From the NCBI GenBank assembly GCA_004173355.1, contig SEAD01000015.1, positions 1 to 63,457 of the forward strand: 63,457 nt of DNA, written 5' to 3'. The position numbers and the translations under genes were made by a program. Position 1 is the stretch's first letter. The number at the start of each line of letters is the position of its first letter. The notes beneath the pieces are model-generated. The model had not been told where the DNA came from. It saw only the letters and a list, made by a program, of their open reading frames with translations, and searched no databases. Below, one piece after another: positions 17,124-26,515 of this stretch. Source of the DNA: Chitinophagaceae bacterium. GTDB lineage: Bacteria; Bacteroidota; Bacteroidia; Chitinophagales; Chitinophagaceae.

Positions 17124-17585
17124 ATGGGTAAAGAAATTGACTTCCATTTTAAAAGCCCCAATGACAGCCCGGGATACCTGCTCGGCCAGGTGACCATGCT
17201 CTGGCAACGAAAGCAGAAGAAAGTGCTTGACCCGCTGGACCTGACACAGACACAATTCGCCCTGCTGGCGGCACTGGCATGGCTTTCCAGGGAAAGCAAC
17301 GAGGTCACACAGGTGGATATCGCGAGGCAAAGCAATGCCGACCGCATGATGGTTTCAAAAGTGTTGCGCACGCTGGAAGAAAAAGGCTTCCTGAAAAGGA
17401 GAGAACACGAAACAGACACCAGGGCCAAAACAATCAGCCTGACCAGCAGCGGTGAAGTAGTGTTACAGAAAGCCCTCCGGGAAATCGAGAACGCCGACCT
17501 TGGGTTTTTTGCTTCGCTTGAGGCAAAACTCCCGGCTTTCAATAAAAAAATGGTGCAGTTGATTGAAAAAAACAAGGAAGGATAA
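17124..17585 (+). CDS. MarR-family transcriptional regulator
   Basis: A 153-residue winged-helix regulator. The helix-turn-helix is at about residues 55-85 (VTQVDIARQSNADRMMVSKVLRTLEEKGFLKRR). The wing is HETDTRAKTISLTSSGEVV, which holds the family signature D.R.....LT..G. N- and C-terminal helices should form the dimer interface. It is second in the VOC-MarR operon and probably acts at the inverted repeat at 16695-16735. Confidence 0.93.
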   Translation: MGKEIDFHFKSPNDSPGYLLGQVTMLWQRKQKKVLDPLDLTQTQFALLAALAWLSRESNEVTQVDIARQSNADRMMVSKVLRTLEEKGFLKRREHETDTRAKTISLTSSGEVVLQKALREIENADLGFFASLEAKLPAFNKKMVQLIEKNKEG

Positions 17586-17669
17586 ACAACCGGGACCATT
17601 TGTGGCTGTGGATTTGATGGAATTCCAGTCTGCTTAACCTAACTTCAGGAACCACAAAAACACCAGGTC

Positions 17670-18776
17670 ATGAAAACACGAAGAAGTTTTATACAGACAG
17701 TCGCAGCCCCCATCCTCGCACTGCCGCTCCTGGATAATGAAATCCGTGAGAAACTGCTTGCGGACATTCCATATGATGGACCGGTCCTGAAGGTAGCACT
17801 GATGGGCCTCGGGGGGTATGCAACAATAGTAGCCAATGCAATGCAAAGCTGCACCAAAGCAAAGATCACCGGGCTGATCAGCGGGACTCCCTCCAAACTG
17901 ACCGCCTGGCAATCGAAGTATGGAGTGGACCCGAAAAACTGTTACACCTACCAGGATTTCGACGCTATAAAAAACAACAAAGACATCGATATAGTCTACG
18001 TCATCACCCCAAACGGATTACACAAGGACCAGGTCATCCGCGTGGCGAAGGCGGGAAAACATGTGATCTGTGAAAAGCCAATGGCCATCAATGCGGCAGA
18101 AGGCAAACAAATGGTGGATGCCTGTGCAAAAGCCGGAGTAAAACTGTTTGTTGGCTACCGTCTGCATTTTGAAGCGACCACACTCGAGGTTATCCGTCTG
18201 CGGAAGGCGGGTGAATTCGGGAGTATCCGTTTTTTCCAGGGACTCAGTGGATTTAAAATCGGGGATCCTACCCAATGGCGGCTGGATAAAAAGCTGGCGG
18301 GTGGCGGCTCTATGATGGATATCGGGATTTACTCAATTAACGGAGCCCGCTATATGGTGGGCGAAGAGCCGGTTTGGGTGACTGCGCAGGAAACCAAAAC
18401 CGACCCCGTAAAATTTAAGGAAGGGGTGGATGAAACCATCACCTTCCAGATGGGATTTCCAAGTGGCGCCATTGCATCCTGCCTGTCAACCTATGCAATG
18501 AACCACCTTGATCGTTTTTTCCTGGATGGGGAAAAAGGTTTTGCTGAAATGTTACCATCCACCGGGTATGGCCCGATAAAAGGCAAAACCAATAATGGCG
18601 AAATCACACAACCCCATGTAACACACCAGGCGAAACAAATGGATGAACTGGCAGAAATCATTTTCTCCGCGAAACAGCCCGTAGTGCCTGTTGATGGCGG
18701 GGAAGGCCTGAAAGACCTCCGGATCATTGATGCCATTTTTGAAGCCGTAAGGACCGGAAAGAAGGTGATGATTTAA
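17670..18776 (+). CDS. Tat-exported Gfo/Idh/MocA oxidoreductase
   Basis: A 368-residue protein with a twin-arginine-type leader (MKTRRSFIQTVAAPILALP), so it may act in the periplasm with a pre-bound cofactor, as glucose-fructose oxidoreductase does. The Rossmann domain has LKVALMGLGGYATIVANAM at about 40-58 in place of the usual GxGxxG. EKPMAINAAEGKQMVDAC carries the family EKP motif with its catalytic Lys. The C-terminal sheet domain includes GGGSMMDIGIYSINGARYM, the conserved D-x-G-x-Y/H segment. It should oxidise or reduce a sugar or cyclitol with NAD(P); the substrate is unknown. Its upstream neighbour on the same strand is MarR (84-nt gap). Confidence 0.87.
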   Translation: MKTRRSFIQTVAAPILALPLLDNEIREKLLADIPYDGPVLKVALMGLGGYATIVANAMQSCTKAKITGLISGTPSKLTAWQSKYGVDPKNCYTYQDFDAIKNNKDIDIVYVITPNGLHKDQVIRVAKAGKHVICEKPMAINAAEGKQMVDACAKAGVKLFVGYRLHFEATTLEVIRLRKAGEFGSIRFFQGLSGFKIGDPTQWRLDKKLAGGGSMMDIGIYSINGARYMVGEEPVWVTAQETKTDPVKFKEGVDETITFQMGFPSGAIASCLSTYAMNHLDRFFLDGEKGFAEMLPSTGYGPIKGKTNNGEITQPHVTHQAKQMDELAEIIFSAKQPVVPVDGGEGLKDLRIIDAIFEAVRTGKKVMI

Positions 18777-18913
18777 CAATCAAATATCGATGGAACCGGC
18801 ACCGCCGCGCAGGTGGTGTTGCTGTTGTGTGGTCTGGTACTTACGCACTGGATCATCAGGCGGAATCGTTTGGTTGAGGGAATCAGCTGTCAACTACGAT
18901 GTAAGAGCCGGAA

Positions 18914-19336
18914 CTAACCGGAGTGATTCATCAACTGTACTTGTTTCCGGAGTAAAGAACTGACTTCTTCGGGCAATTCATTGGCCTGCGCGAGTACCTC
19001 ATTGTAGATATTTTTCAGTATTGACTCCGTCTCGGAAAGTATGGTGGGCCCGGAACCCTTTGAAATATTCCCATCGGCGTCCATAGCATTCTTCCAGGCG
19101 GTCTGGTATTCATTGTTGCGTTCTACATGGGACGACACCGCATCGCCGAAGCCGGACAGTTCCTGCATCAGTCCCCCAATAAAATCACGGCTTTGTTCTG
19201 CTATACCCTGCGATTCCTTTTCCTGCTCTTTGTTATTCCCGTGTGCCTGAAGTTTTGTCACATTCTCTTTACGGGTGGTATGTATCGCGATCAGTTGCTG
19301 GATCAGTTCCACTGGCTGTGTTGGCGTAAATTCCAT
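18914..19336 (-). CDS. Ferritin-like four-helix protein (DUF2383/PA2169-like)
   Basis: A 140-residue all-helical protein starting at the ATG at 19336 (MEFTPTQPVELIQQL). The longer open frame to 19606 overlaps the AraC gene and is rejected. The pattern LIQQLIAIHTTRKENVTKL, then EQSRDFIGGLMQELSGFGD, TAWKNAMD, and LSETESILKNIYNEVLAQANELPEEVSSLLRKQ follows the layout of PA2169-type stress proteins of the DUF2383 family, although some acidic metal-ligand positions are replaced. Such proteins appear under envelope or oxidative stress. Assignment is by eye and moderately sure. Confidence 0.6.
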   Translation of the reverse strand: MEFTPTQPVELIQQLIAIHTTRKENVTKLQAHGNNKEQEKESQGIAEQSRDFIGGLMQELSGFGDAVSSHVERNNEYQTAWKNAMDADGNISKGSGPTILSETESILKNIYNEVLAQANELPEEVSSLLRKQVQLMNHSG

Positions 19337-19417
19337 AATGGTGAGTTGTAGTACTATGGTATAACAATTGTGCCAATAGCACAAGACATATTCGCGATAT
19401 CCCCTAATTTGCCATGG

Positions 19418-20314
19418 ATGCCTGCAAAAAGCCTTGAAGCGTTTTACGCACAGAAATTTGACAATACCTCGTTGCCACCGGCGGCCGGCACCGGCGAATT
19501 CAACGTGTTCCGGCTGGCAGACATGAATAGCAGTACCGGACCGGCTCCGTATGTGCGTTATGATTTCTTCAAGATCATGCTGATCCATGGAAGGCATCGT
19601 TGCCACTACCCCGATAAAAGCATCTCAATCAACGGAAATACGATCCTGTTTTTCAATCCCACGGTTCCGTACCGCTTCGAGGGCGTGGACGCTACCGACA
19701 GCGGATATGTCTGCCTTTTTAAGGAGCCCTTTTTCACCCAAACTCTACGAACCCCCATCCACGACCTGCCAGTGTTCAGGGCCGGTGCCAAACCTGCTTA
19801 TCAGTTAAACCCGGCACAGGACAATGAGGTAGCCGCATTGTTTGAGAAAATGCTTGCCGAAATGAATTCGGATTACCATTTCAAACACGAGCTACTCCAC
19901 AGTTATGTATCGGAACTCATCTACCTGGTGATGAAACTTGAACCGATCGAAGAGCTATATCGTCACCCGGATTCCAATGCGAGGATCACCTCCATCTTCA
20001 CAGCATTGCTTGACCGGCAATTCCCCATCGAATCCCCGAAACAATTTATCAAGCTGCGTTCTGCTGTTGATTTTGCAGACAAACTTTCCGTGCATGTGAA
20101 CCATCTCAATCGTGCCGTTAGGCTAACCACCGGAAAGACAACTACCACATTAATCGCTGAGCGCCTGACAAATGAAGCCCGGGCGCTGTTAAAACACACT
20201 GACTGGAATATTTCGGAGATCAGCTCCTGTCTTGGGTTTGAACAACCCTCCCATTTCACCCGATTTTTTAAAAAACAGACCGGCAGTCCCCCTACTGCTG
20301 CCCGGCTTGTTTGA
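19418..20314 (+). CDS. AraC-family transcriptional regulator
   Basis: A 298-residue regulator when started at the ATG at 19418 (MPAKSLEAFYAQKF). A GTG at 19370 would add 16 residues but fits the family less well. The N-terminal domain is a cupin-like ligand domain (HYPDKSISINGNTILFFNP). The C-terminal AraC domain has two helix-turn-helices: VNHLNRAVRLTTGKTTTTLIAERL and DWNISEISSCLGFEQPSHFTRFFKKQTGSPPTAARL. This Bacteroidota subtype often sits beside a short-chain dehydrogenase, as here: the SDR gene starts 78 nt downstream and is the likely target. Confidence 0.92.
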   Translation: MPAKSLEAFYAQKFDNTSLPPAAGTGEFNVFRLADMNSSTGPAPYVRYDFFKIMLIHGRHRCHYPDKSISINGNTILFFNPTVPYRFEGVDATDSGYVCLFKEPFFTQTLRTPIHDLPVFRAGAKPAYQLNPAQDNEVAALFEKMLAEMNSDYHFKHELLHSYVSELIYLVMKLEPIEELYRHPDSNARITSIFTALLDRQFPIESPKQFIKLRSAVDFADKLSVHVNHLNRAVRLTTGKTTTTLIAERLTNEARALLKHTDWNISEISSCLGFEQPSHFTRFFKKQTGSPPTAARLV

Positions 20315-20365
20315 ATACGGATGTTTTTGCTTTGATCCGGGTAAGATTCGGCAACTACCGGCCCG

Positions 20366-20373
20366 TAGCTTTG
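20366..20373 (+). promoter_or_regulatory. Probable -7 promoter box of the SDR gene
   Basis: TAGCTTTG matches the Bacteroidota -7 consensus TAnnTTTG exactly and lies 19 nt before the ATG at 20393. A clear -33 TTTG at the expected distance is not seen, so an activator (the AraC protein just upstream) may be needed. Confidence 0.5.
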
Positions 20374-20392
20374 CATCATAATAGAAATAAAC

Positions 20393-21226
20393 ATGGCAAA
20401 ACAAAAAGTATGGTTCATTACAGGTGCCTCAAAGGGGCTTGGATTGACATTGGTCAGGCAGTTACTGGCCGCTGGACAACAGGTGGCAGCCACATCGCGT
20501 AGTAAGGCCAACCTCATTGCAACAGTGGATTTCACGGGCAATAATTTTCTCCCCCTTGAAGTAAGGCTGGGCAATGATGACAGTGTGGCAACCGCGATAA
20601 AGGAAACATATCAAAGGTTTGGGAGGATTGATGTAGTGGTCAACAATGCCGGGTACGGGATCGGGGGTACAATGGAAGAACTGACAGACAAGGAAGTCCG
20701 TGACAGTTTTGACGTGAATGTGTTTGGCACTGTCAATGTCATCCGCCACGTGCTTCCGGTCATGCGGACACAGGGGTCGGGACATATAATCAACATTTCC
20801 TCGATTGCAGGCATAGCACCTACCGCCGGCTGGTCAATCTATGGTGCCGCGAAACATGCAGTGATCGGACTTACTGAAGTGCTTGCCGACGATGTAAGGT
20901 CGCTTGGGATTAAAGTGACACTGATCGCTCCCGGTGCCTTTCGCACAAATTTTGGCAACCCGGATTCCCTTGTACTATCGGAAAAGAAAATCGACGCCTA
21001 CGCGGAAATCCACTCCTCCATCGAGCGGGTGTCAGCCATGAGTGGCACACAGGCAGGCGATCCGGAAAAGGCCGCAAGGCTGATGATTGAGCTTGGTGAA
21101 ATGCCCGAGCCACCATTATACCTTTTGTTGGGTAGTGATGCATTTGCCCGTGCAATTAAAAAATCAGACTTGTTGTCGTCGGGCTACAAGCAATGGGAAG
21201 CCCTGAGCAGGTCCACGGATTACTGA
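20393..21226 (+). CDS. Short-chain dehydrogenase/reductase (classical SDR)
   Basis: A 277-residue NAD(P) oxidoreductase. The cofactor motif is TGASKGLG (about residues 10-17), NNAGYG is the adenine-binding segment, and the catalytic Ser, Tyr and Lys lie in INISSIAG and YGAAKH. The Ser-Lys context after the glycine motif and the SRSK segment favour NADP. Length and the FRTNFG-type substrate loop match SDRs often found behind AraC regulators. The substrate is unknown. A terminator follows 170 nt downstream. Confidence 0.93.
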   Translation: MAKQKVWFITGASKGLGLTLVRQLLAAGQQVAATSRSKANLIATVDFTGNNFLPLEVRLGNDDSVATAIKETYQRFGRIDVVVNNAGYGIGGTMEELTDKEVRDSFDVNVFGTVNVIRHVLPVMRTQGSGHIINISSIAGIAPTAGWSIYGAAKHAVIGLTEVLADDVRSLGIKVTLIAPGAFRTNFGNPDSLVLSEKKIDAYAEIHSSIERVSAMSGTQAGDPEKAARLMIELGEMPEPPLYLLLGSDAFARAIKKSDLLSSGYKQWEALSRSTDY

Positions 21227-21395
21227 TCAGAACCTGTACTTAAACTGCCCTTCGACCCGAACCCTCAAATCAGGGGAATATTCAATATTATCGCATTTAA
21301 TACCTACTTTTGGGTACTCCCTCACGGGTAAGGTTTAATGGTAACGGTTTCTACCGTTCATTTGACATGGCTAAATGGTGGTTTACGCCTTGTTT

Positions 21396-21426
21396 TGCCC
21401 AGGGCTTGGTGGTCCTGGGCATTTTT
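21396..21426 (+). terminator. Rho-independent terminator
   Basis: TGCCCAGG (21396-21403) pairs with CCTGGGCA (21414-21421) around a 10-nt loop and is followed by TTTTT. It lies in the convergent gap between the SDR gene (stop at 21226) and the VOC gene (end at 21492) and should end plus-strand transcription. Its presence also argues against the 69-codon open frame that covers it. Confidence 0.85.
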
Positions 21427-21491
21427 ATGTTCGCGCCTGATACCATCACTGCTCAACAACTAATACAGGAAAATGAACGAAAGGGTCAATC

Positions 21492-21869
21492 TCAGATTTT
21501 CTTCTGGATTTGCCAGTAATGGCCAAACGGATCCAGTACCATTCCCTGCCTGTAGCCGTAGTCATGGTCTTCGGCGGGGTTGACTTCCTTCGCGCCGGCA
21601 GCAATCGCCCTGTGCATGACCTCATCTACATCCTCCACAAACACGCCGATACAGGTTGTACAACCCCCATGTGCAGCCGGTGGAAAAAAACGATGGGTAT
21701 CGGTGACTTCATGCAGATGGAAAATTGTTCCGCCTATGGAAAATTCAATGACATGTATGCTTTCATCCTCGTTTGTCAGCCGCAACATTTCCCTGGCGTC
21801 AAACGCCCGCTGGTAAAAGGACACATCTTTCACCCCATTTGGAATAATCAGTTCAGGTGCGAATATCAT
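21492..21869 (-). CDS. VOC-superfamily protein (PhnB-like)
   Basis: A 125-residue protein of the vicinal-oxygen-chelate fold, PhnB-type, with FAPELIIPNGVKDVSFYQRAFDA at the start, IGGTIFHLHEVTD in the middle and DYGYRQGMVLDPFGHYWQI at the end. The last segment is the signature of this subgroup. Small-molecule binding or bleomycin-resistance-like function is possible but unproven. It is last in a probable minus-strand operon: polysaccharide deacetylase, aminotransferase, VOC (21- and 30-nt gaps). Confidence 0.87.
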   Translation of the reverse strand: MIFAPELIIPNGVKDVSFYQRAFDAREMLRLTNEDESIHVIEFSIGGTIFHLHEVTDTHRFFPPAAHGGCTTCIGVFVEDVDEVMHRAIAAGAKEVNPAEDHDYGYRQGMVLDPFGHYWQIQKKI

Positions 21870-21899
21870 ATGGTTTTGTTTTTAACGCCCGCTCATTGG

Positions 21900-23063
21900 C
21901 TATTCGATCAATGAAGTATTTTTCCTGATACCGTGGATCGCATTGAACAGGGTATCCAGGTCAGCCTGGCTGTTGAAGCCATTAATGGAATACCTCAGGT
22001 ATACCTTGTCGCCCTGCCGCATGACCGGGATCTGGATTTTATACTCCTCATAAAGGTGTTGTTTCAGTTTTTCAGGCTCGGAGGTTTTAACCTCGGCACT
22101 GCAGAGCTGTAAAATAAAATCATCCGTCAGTGGCGCTAGCACAGTGGTACCGAGAAGCCGGGCAAATGCTTCAGCATTTGACTGCACCAGTTTCCTGCAA
22201 CCGGCAGCCACCTCGGTCCAGTTGTGTTCACGCATAAAACCGATTGCTGCGGGTATCGTTAAAAATGAAGTATAGTCGCGGGTGCCATTCATCTGGTGGT
22301 AGTCGAGAAACTGCGACCGGGAAGGGAACAGGGCCTTGTATCCCCAGCTGATGACCAGCGGGTCTATGGCCGCCTGGTATTCTTTTCTGACATATAAAAA
22401 AGCGCTTCCCTTAGGGGTCATCATCCATTTATGGCAGGCACCGGTATAGTAGTCAAACGGTGAATTGACCAGGTCAAGAGGGATTTGCCCGGGGGCATGT
22501 GCTCCATCCACAAATGTCGGGATCCCTTTTTCCCTGGCAATGGCACAAATTTCTTCCACTGGTAAACGCAGGCCGGTTGCGCTGGTAATATGGCTGATAA
22601 AAACCATTTTCGTTTTGGGTGTCATCCCTTTTACAAAATCGCTTACAAACTGCTCTTTGGACACAACGGGCAGGATTACTTTCTGGCGCCTGTACGTGGC
22701 ACCCGCCTTCTCACAATAATATTCCCATGTTTTATCGCAGGCCCCGTACTCGATATCGGTTGAAAGGATCTCATCCCCCGGCTGGAGTTGCAGGCTTCTT
22801 GCAATGGCATTTACGGCATAGGAAGGATTGGTTACATATACCAGGTCGTCCGCCCCGCAATTGATGTATGTTGCCAGTGCTTCGCGGGCGGTGGCCAGGT
22901 ATTTCAAACCATCCGAAACGATGAACTGTACCGGATCTGATTCCATTTCCAGCTGGAACTGCTGCCATGTTTCAAACACCTGCCGGGAACACGCCCCGAA
23001 GGATCCAAAATTCAGGAAAGTGATATCATCTTTGAGGAGGAATAAGTGCTTCAGGTTTTGCAT
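21900..23063 (-). CDS. Class V aminotransferase (isopenicillin-N-epimerase-like)
   Basis: A 387-residue PLP enzyme of fold type I. LNFGSFGACSRQVFETW is the N-terminal segment. PTFVDGAHAPGQIPLDL holds the Asp and His that contact the cofactor. The Schiff-base lysine is in TGACHKWMMTPKGSAFL. The C-terminal domain includes LQLCSAEVKTSEPEKLKQHL. The family includes cysteine desulfurase-like lyases and isopenicillin-N epimerase; this subgroup usually has no characterised reaction. It is the middle gene of the deacetylase-aminotransferase-VOC operon. Confidence 0.88.
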   Translation of the reverse strand: MQNLKHLFLLKDDITFLNFGSFGACSRQVFETWQQFQLEMESDPVQFIVSDGLKYLATAREALATYINCGADDLVYVTNPSYAVNAIARSLQLQPGDEILSTDIEYGACDKTWEYYCEKAGATYRRQKVILPVVSKEQFVSDFVKGMTPKTKMVFISHITSATGLRLPVEEICAIAREKGIPTFVDGAHAPGQIPLDLVNSPFDYYTGACHKWMMTPKGSAFLYVRKEYQAAIDPLVISWGYKALFPSRSQFLDYHQMNGTRDYTSFLTIPAAIGFMREHNWTEVAAGCRKLVQSNAEAFARLLGTTVLAPLTDDFILQLCSAEVKTSEPEKLKQHLYEEYKIQIPVMRQGDKVYLRYSINGFNSQADLDTLFNAIHGIRKNTSLIE

Positions 23064-23083
23064 CCTTAAAAATAGCCAATTAT

Positions 23084-23902
23084 TTATCTATCGGGGAAGC
23101 CGGGTTGCCCTTTGCGGATGATTTCCTGCGCCGTCTCTTCAAATGTGCCGACCTCATATTCAGAGGCATGCTCTTTTAACCAACGGAGGAAAGCCCGATG
23201 CACCTGCGCATCCACCCGAAAGAATTCGCTGCCGATTCCATGGAACTGGTATACCCCGATCCCATTGACTTTCCTTGCCGCCCGAGCAAATGCAATCAGC
23301 TCGTTCAATCCCGTGCCCTCCTCAACCAGCCAGCTTGGAATTTTTAAAAGATTGGCGTGTGCCGGATCGGACACAATGCTATCCCTGTTTCCCCCTGTCC
23401 GTGCATACTTAATGAAAGAGCCCGATTGCAGCAGCATTGAAAAGTCCGTATCGTGAAGGGAAAAGTTGTTACAGGGATAGGCAAAGTTGCGCAGGGATTT
23501 TTTTCCGTCCACCAATGCCAGCAGTTCCCCGGCCAGTTTTATTTCCTGGAGGAGCCTGGGAATTGTATAGGTTTCCAGCGCAAAAGACTTTTGCCAGCCG
23601 AATGCTTCCGGGCATGCATGGAACAGGGTGTGGTTGCCAATTTCATGACCTTTTTCTGATGCCTTGTTCCAGCCAATCAATTCCGGGGATATGCTCCCGA
23701 TATTATCGGAAGAGCCGCGGATGGAATTGATAAAAAATGTTCCCTTAAAACCAAAAGAGTCCAGTTGCGGGATCACTGTATTTAAATGCGATGGCAGTCC
23801 GTCATCGTAGGTCAGGCAGATCAAGGTTTTACCTGCTGGCTGCGCAAGCAGACACCCACTGAACAATAGCAGTAATACCAGGTTGAGTTTGTGAATTCGC
23901 AT
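23084..23902 (-). CDS. Polysaccharide deacetylase (NodB domain, CE4-like)
   Basis: A 272-residue exported protein starting at the ATG at 23902 (MRIHKLNLVLLLLF), with a lipobox-like LFSGC at residue 17. The NodB domain shows motif 1 TYDDG (Asp33-Asp34, catalytic base and metal ligand) and motif 2 GHEIGNHTLFH (His86, His91, His95, metal ligands). It should remove acetyl groups from a polymeric or oligomeric sugar at the cell surface. Motifs 3-5 are less typical, so the substrate is open. It is first in the operon with the aminotransferase. Confidence 0.88.
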   Translation of the reverse strand: MRIHKLNLVLLLLFSGCLLAQPAGKTLICLTYDDGLPSHLNTVIPQLDSFGFKGTFFINSIRGSSDNIGSISPELIGWNKASEKGHEIGNHTLFHACPEAFGWQKSFALETYTIPRLLQEIKLAGELLALVDGKKSLRNFAYPCNNFSLHDTDFSMLLQSGSFIKYARTGGNRDSIVSDPAHANLLKIPSWLVEEGTGLNELIAFARAARKVNGIGVYQFHGIGSEFFRVDAQVHRAFLRWLKEHASEYEVGTFEETAQEIIRKGQPGFPDR

Positions 23903-24074
23903 GGCGCCAGGTTTTGGTGATTCAAATCCGTACTGATCCCAAAGATCGGGCTGGGTACCATTTATCATGCAGGCGGAATCCCTAACAATGAAGATTTACC
24001 TGTTTGTGGTATAAGAAAGGATTTGCATCAAATCTGGCCCGGATCTTGGAATGTAATTTACTAAATTAATTAGT

Positions 24075-24290
24075 ATGACACCTAAGCAAAACATCCCCGC
24101 AGATAACCGCATTAAAGATCCCAAAGACTGGACCACCGGTGATGAACCACTCACCGGCGCCCAGGAATCGTATCTCGAAACACTTGCAGCAGAGGCAAAG
24201 GAAAATTTACCCGACAACATGACAAAAGCGGAAGCGTCCGAAAAAATTGAAGAACTCCAGGAAAAAACCGGACGGGGCAAAGAGCAGTAG
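24075..24290 (+). CDS. DUF3072 small protein (71 aa)
   Basis: A 71-residue soluble protein with the DUF3072 pattern: DPKDWTTGDEPLTGAQESYLETLAAEAKE followed by MTKAEASEKIEELQEKTGR. These are two amphipathic helices joined by a short loop. The family is small and has no known function. Its own ATG at 24075 is clear and it is divergent from the deacetylase operon. The next gene starts 43 nt later on the same strand. Confidence 0.85.
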   Translation: MTPKQNIPADNRIKDPKDWTTGDEPLTGAQESYLETLAAEAKENLPDNMTKAEASEKIEELQEKTGRGKEQ

Positions 24291-24333
24291 TCCTGTTAAT
24301 TTATCTCCTATCTTGGGACCTTTAATTATTGCC

Positions 24334-26499
24334 ATGCGTCCAATTCCTGTTGCTGTCTTTCTGACGATTACCATGATAAACGGTTTGTATAGTTTCCCTG
24401 ATCCCGCATCAGTAAGGGATCAGGGGGACAATATTGAAACCAGTATCATTTACAATAAAAAGAAGCGCAGTATCACATTGACATGGGCCGCATTCGGTAC
24501 ATCGGGTGATTACACAATCACCCGGGGAGGCAGTCGCCTTGCCTCAGCGTTTATACCTGTTGGTTCCACCTCCCGGCTCACATTTACCGATCGTAAACCC
24601 AACGGTAATAAGTACGAGAACTACTACAGGATCACCCGCAACGCAACAACCATCATTGTCTCACTGGAGAACCAGCTCTTTGGGCCCACCGTGTTTTTTT
24701 ATGACCGGAAATACGAAGAGCCAGGTACGGCAAAAACGGATATAAATGCCAGGTTCGGAACAACCGGACTGTCTGGCGCAAATGGTGAATGGACCACTAA
24801 ACGCCAGGCTTACTATTTTAAGCCTAATGTCAATGGACAGAGCTATGATCCCGGTGGCTCCGGTTCTGCGTCTTCCGCAACGGCAAATTCCATAGAACTT
24901 GGATTTTATTCGCATATCGGTGGACTGGGAAAGATCCCTTCTGATGTCAGACTAGGTTCCGTATTCACCCGGCCACATCTCTCAGGTGGCGCAAATGCAA
25001 CGTGTACATTCTGGCGCTCCATGGAAAATGTAGAAGTGACCAGGGATTTTGCATGGACAGTTTCCCAGTCAACAAGCGCACGGAGGATGCTGATCGGCAG
25101 CACGTCAAAATATATATCAGATGTCGGGACGAATAACTTCTGGGGAAGTGGCGGATTTATTGCCGATTCGCGTTACACCAGTTCCCGTCCCAATTGGGGC
25201 GGACAGCAACAATGGTATACCCGGAACAGTATCTTTCCCACAGGTGGAACATCCATGGGTGGTTCATATAACATGGTATGGCAGGGCTGCAGCAACCCTC
25301 CTGCATCGGATAGCATCAATACATCAATTCCCGTTACACCGATGATACGGGAAAAACCATTTCTCTTTATTGATAAAGATGGCGATTATAAAGTTTTTGT
25401 GCCTGCGTGGCAGAAAAACCGGGCGGGAGTTTCCTGGTCCCCGACAGGTTCAGGTGAAGGCAAAATCCAGGACCTGCTCAGCCAATGGTATGTGGCCAGG
25501 GAAGGTGATACCGATATAACCATCAACAATGCATTGAAAGCGGGCAAGAATATATTTTTCACACCGGGTCACTACACCCTGGATGCCCCTATCCAGGTAA
25601 ACCGCACCAATGCAATCCTTCTTGGGGCCGGCATTGCATCCGTCACGCTTGAACCGTCCGCGAAAAATAAATGGGGCTGTATCTACGCCGACGACAAGGA
25701 TGGCATTATCATCGCCGGCCTGCTGATGGATTCCTTCAACAGCACTACTTACCAGATCAGGGTGGGTAATGAAGATGCAGCTGCCGACCATTCAGTTAAT
25801 CCCATCCTGCTTAGCGATATCACCTGCAGGGTTGGCGGGGTGCAATCAAAGAATATCCAGATCCAGGCTTCGATGCAGATCAACAGCAACAATGTGGTGG
25901 GTGATCATTTCTGGCTCTGGCGGGCCGACCATGGTTCGCAGGCCGGTGGCAAAGCGCGCTGGACAAGGGACCGGTGCAGGAACGGACTCATTGTTACAGG
26001 TGATGATGTCACCCTTTACGGATTGTTTGCCGAACACTACCAGGAGTATGAAGTGGTATGGCTGGGTGAACGTGGCCGGACTTTCTTCCTGCAAAATGAA
26101 CCACCCTATGATGCGCCGGACCAGGCAAGCTGGAGTAGCCAGGAAGGACGGGTCGATGGTTACGCCGCTTTCAAAGTAGCAAATACAGTGAAAGAACACC
26201 ACAGCACAGGTCTGGGTTCATACGCTGTTTTTACCGGTACTGATGGCAAAGTCAACAAATCAAATGCATTTGAAGTACCGAACCATCCCGGTGTAGTGTT
26301 GGAAAAAATGTGCATTACCCGCTTTGCAGGTCCGGGTCAGATCCGCAATGTGGTGAATGGTATCGGAGGTAGTACAGCAACGGGTGTTAAACGCGTTGCT
26401 TCTTATAGCAATGGATCCGGCACCCAGCCCTATGATGAAACATTCGGGCTGCCCGATGGGGTATCTTATCCGGAATATATTGAGATGGGTAAAAAATGA
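24334..26499 (+). CDS. Exported right-handed beta-helix protein of unknown function
   Basis: A 721-residue protein starting at the ATG at 24334 (MRPIPVAVFLTITMINGLYSF, a signal peptide). The longer in-frame start at 24247 overlaps the DUF3072 gene and is rejected. The first half is beta-rich. The second half begins with LKAGKNIFFTPGHYTLDAPIQV, a pectate-lyase-like opening for a parallel beta-helix, with repeated strand units (GIIIAGLLMDS, DVTLYGLFAEHYQEYEVVW). NEPPYDAPDQASW follows. Proteins like this occur in actinomycetes and fungi under vague names, so a polysaccharide-binding or -cleaving role is possible but unproven. It converges with the FG-GAP gene. Confidence 0.7.
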   Translation: MRPIPVAVFLTITMINGLYSFPDPASVRDQGDNIETSIIYNKKKRSITLTWAAFGTSGDYTITRGGSRLASAFIPVGSTSRLTFTDRKPNGNKYENYYRITRNATTIIVSLENQLFGPTVFFYDRKYEEPGTAKTDINARFGTTGLSGANGEWTTKRQAYYFKPNVNGQSYDPGGSGSASSATANSIELGFYSHIGGLGKIPSDVRLGSVFTRPHLSGGANATCTFWRSMENVEVTRDFAWTVSQSTSARRMLIGSTSKYISDVGTNNFWGSGGFIADSRYTSSRPNWGGQQQWYTRNSIFPTGGTSMGGSYNMVWQGCSNPPASDSINTSIPVTPMIREKPFLFIDKDGDYKVFVPAWQKNRAGVSWSPTGSGEGKIQDLLSQWYVAREGDTDITINNALKAGKNIFFTPGHYTLDAPIQVNRTNAILLGAGIASVTLEPSAKNKWGCIYADDKDGIIIAGLLMDSFNSTTYQIRVGNEDAAADHSVNPILLSDITCRVGGVQSKNIQIQASMQINSNNVVGDHFWLWRADHGSQAGGKARWTRDRCRNGLIVTGDDVTLYGLFAEHYQEYEVVWLGERGRTFFLQNEPPYDAPDQASWSSQEGRVDGYAAFKVANTVKEHHSTGLGSYAVFTGTDGKVNKSNAFEVPNHPGVVLEKMCITRFAGPGQIRNVVNGIGGSTATGVKRVASYSNGSGTQPYDETFGLPDGVSYPEYIEMGKK

Positions 26500-26515
26500 G
26501 CATTTCCCCGGGACA

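Noticed and set aside
21310-21519. 69-codon plus-strand open frame after the SDR gene
   Set aside because: It contains a strong rho-independent terminator and overlaps the end of the convergent VOC gene; the composition is not convincing.
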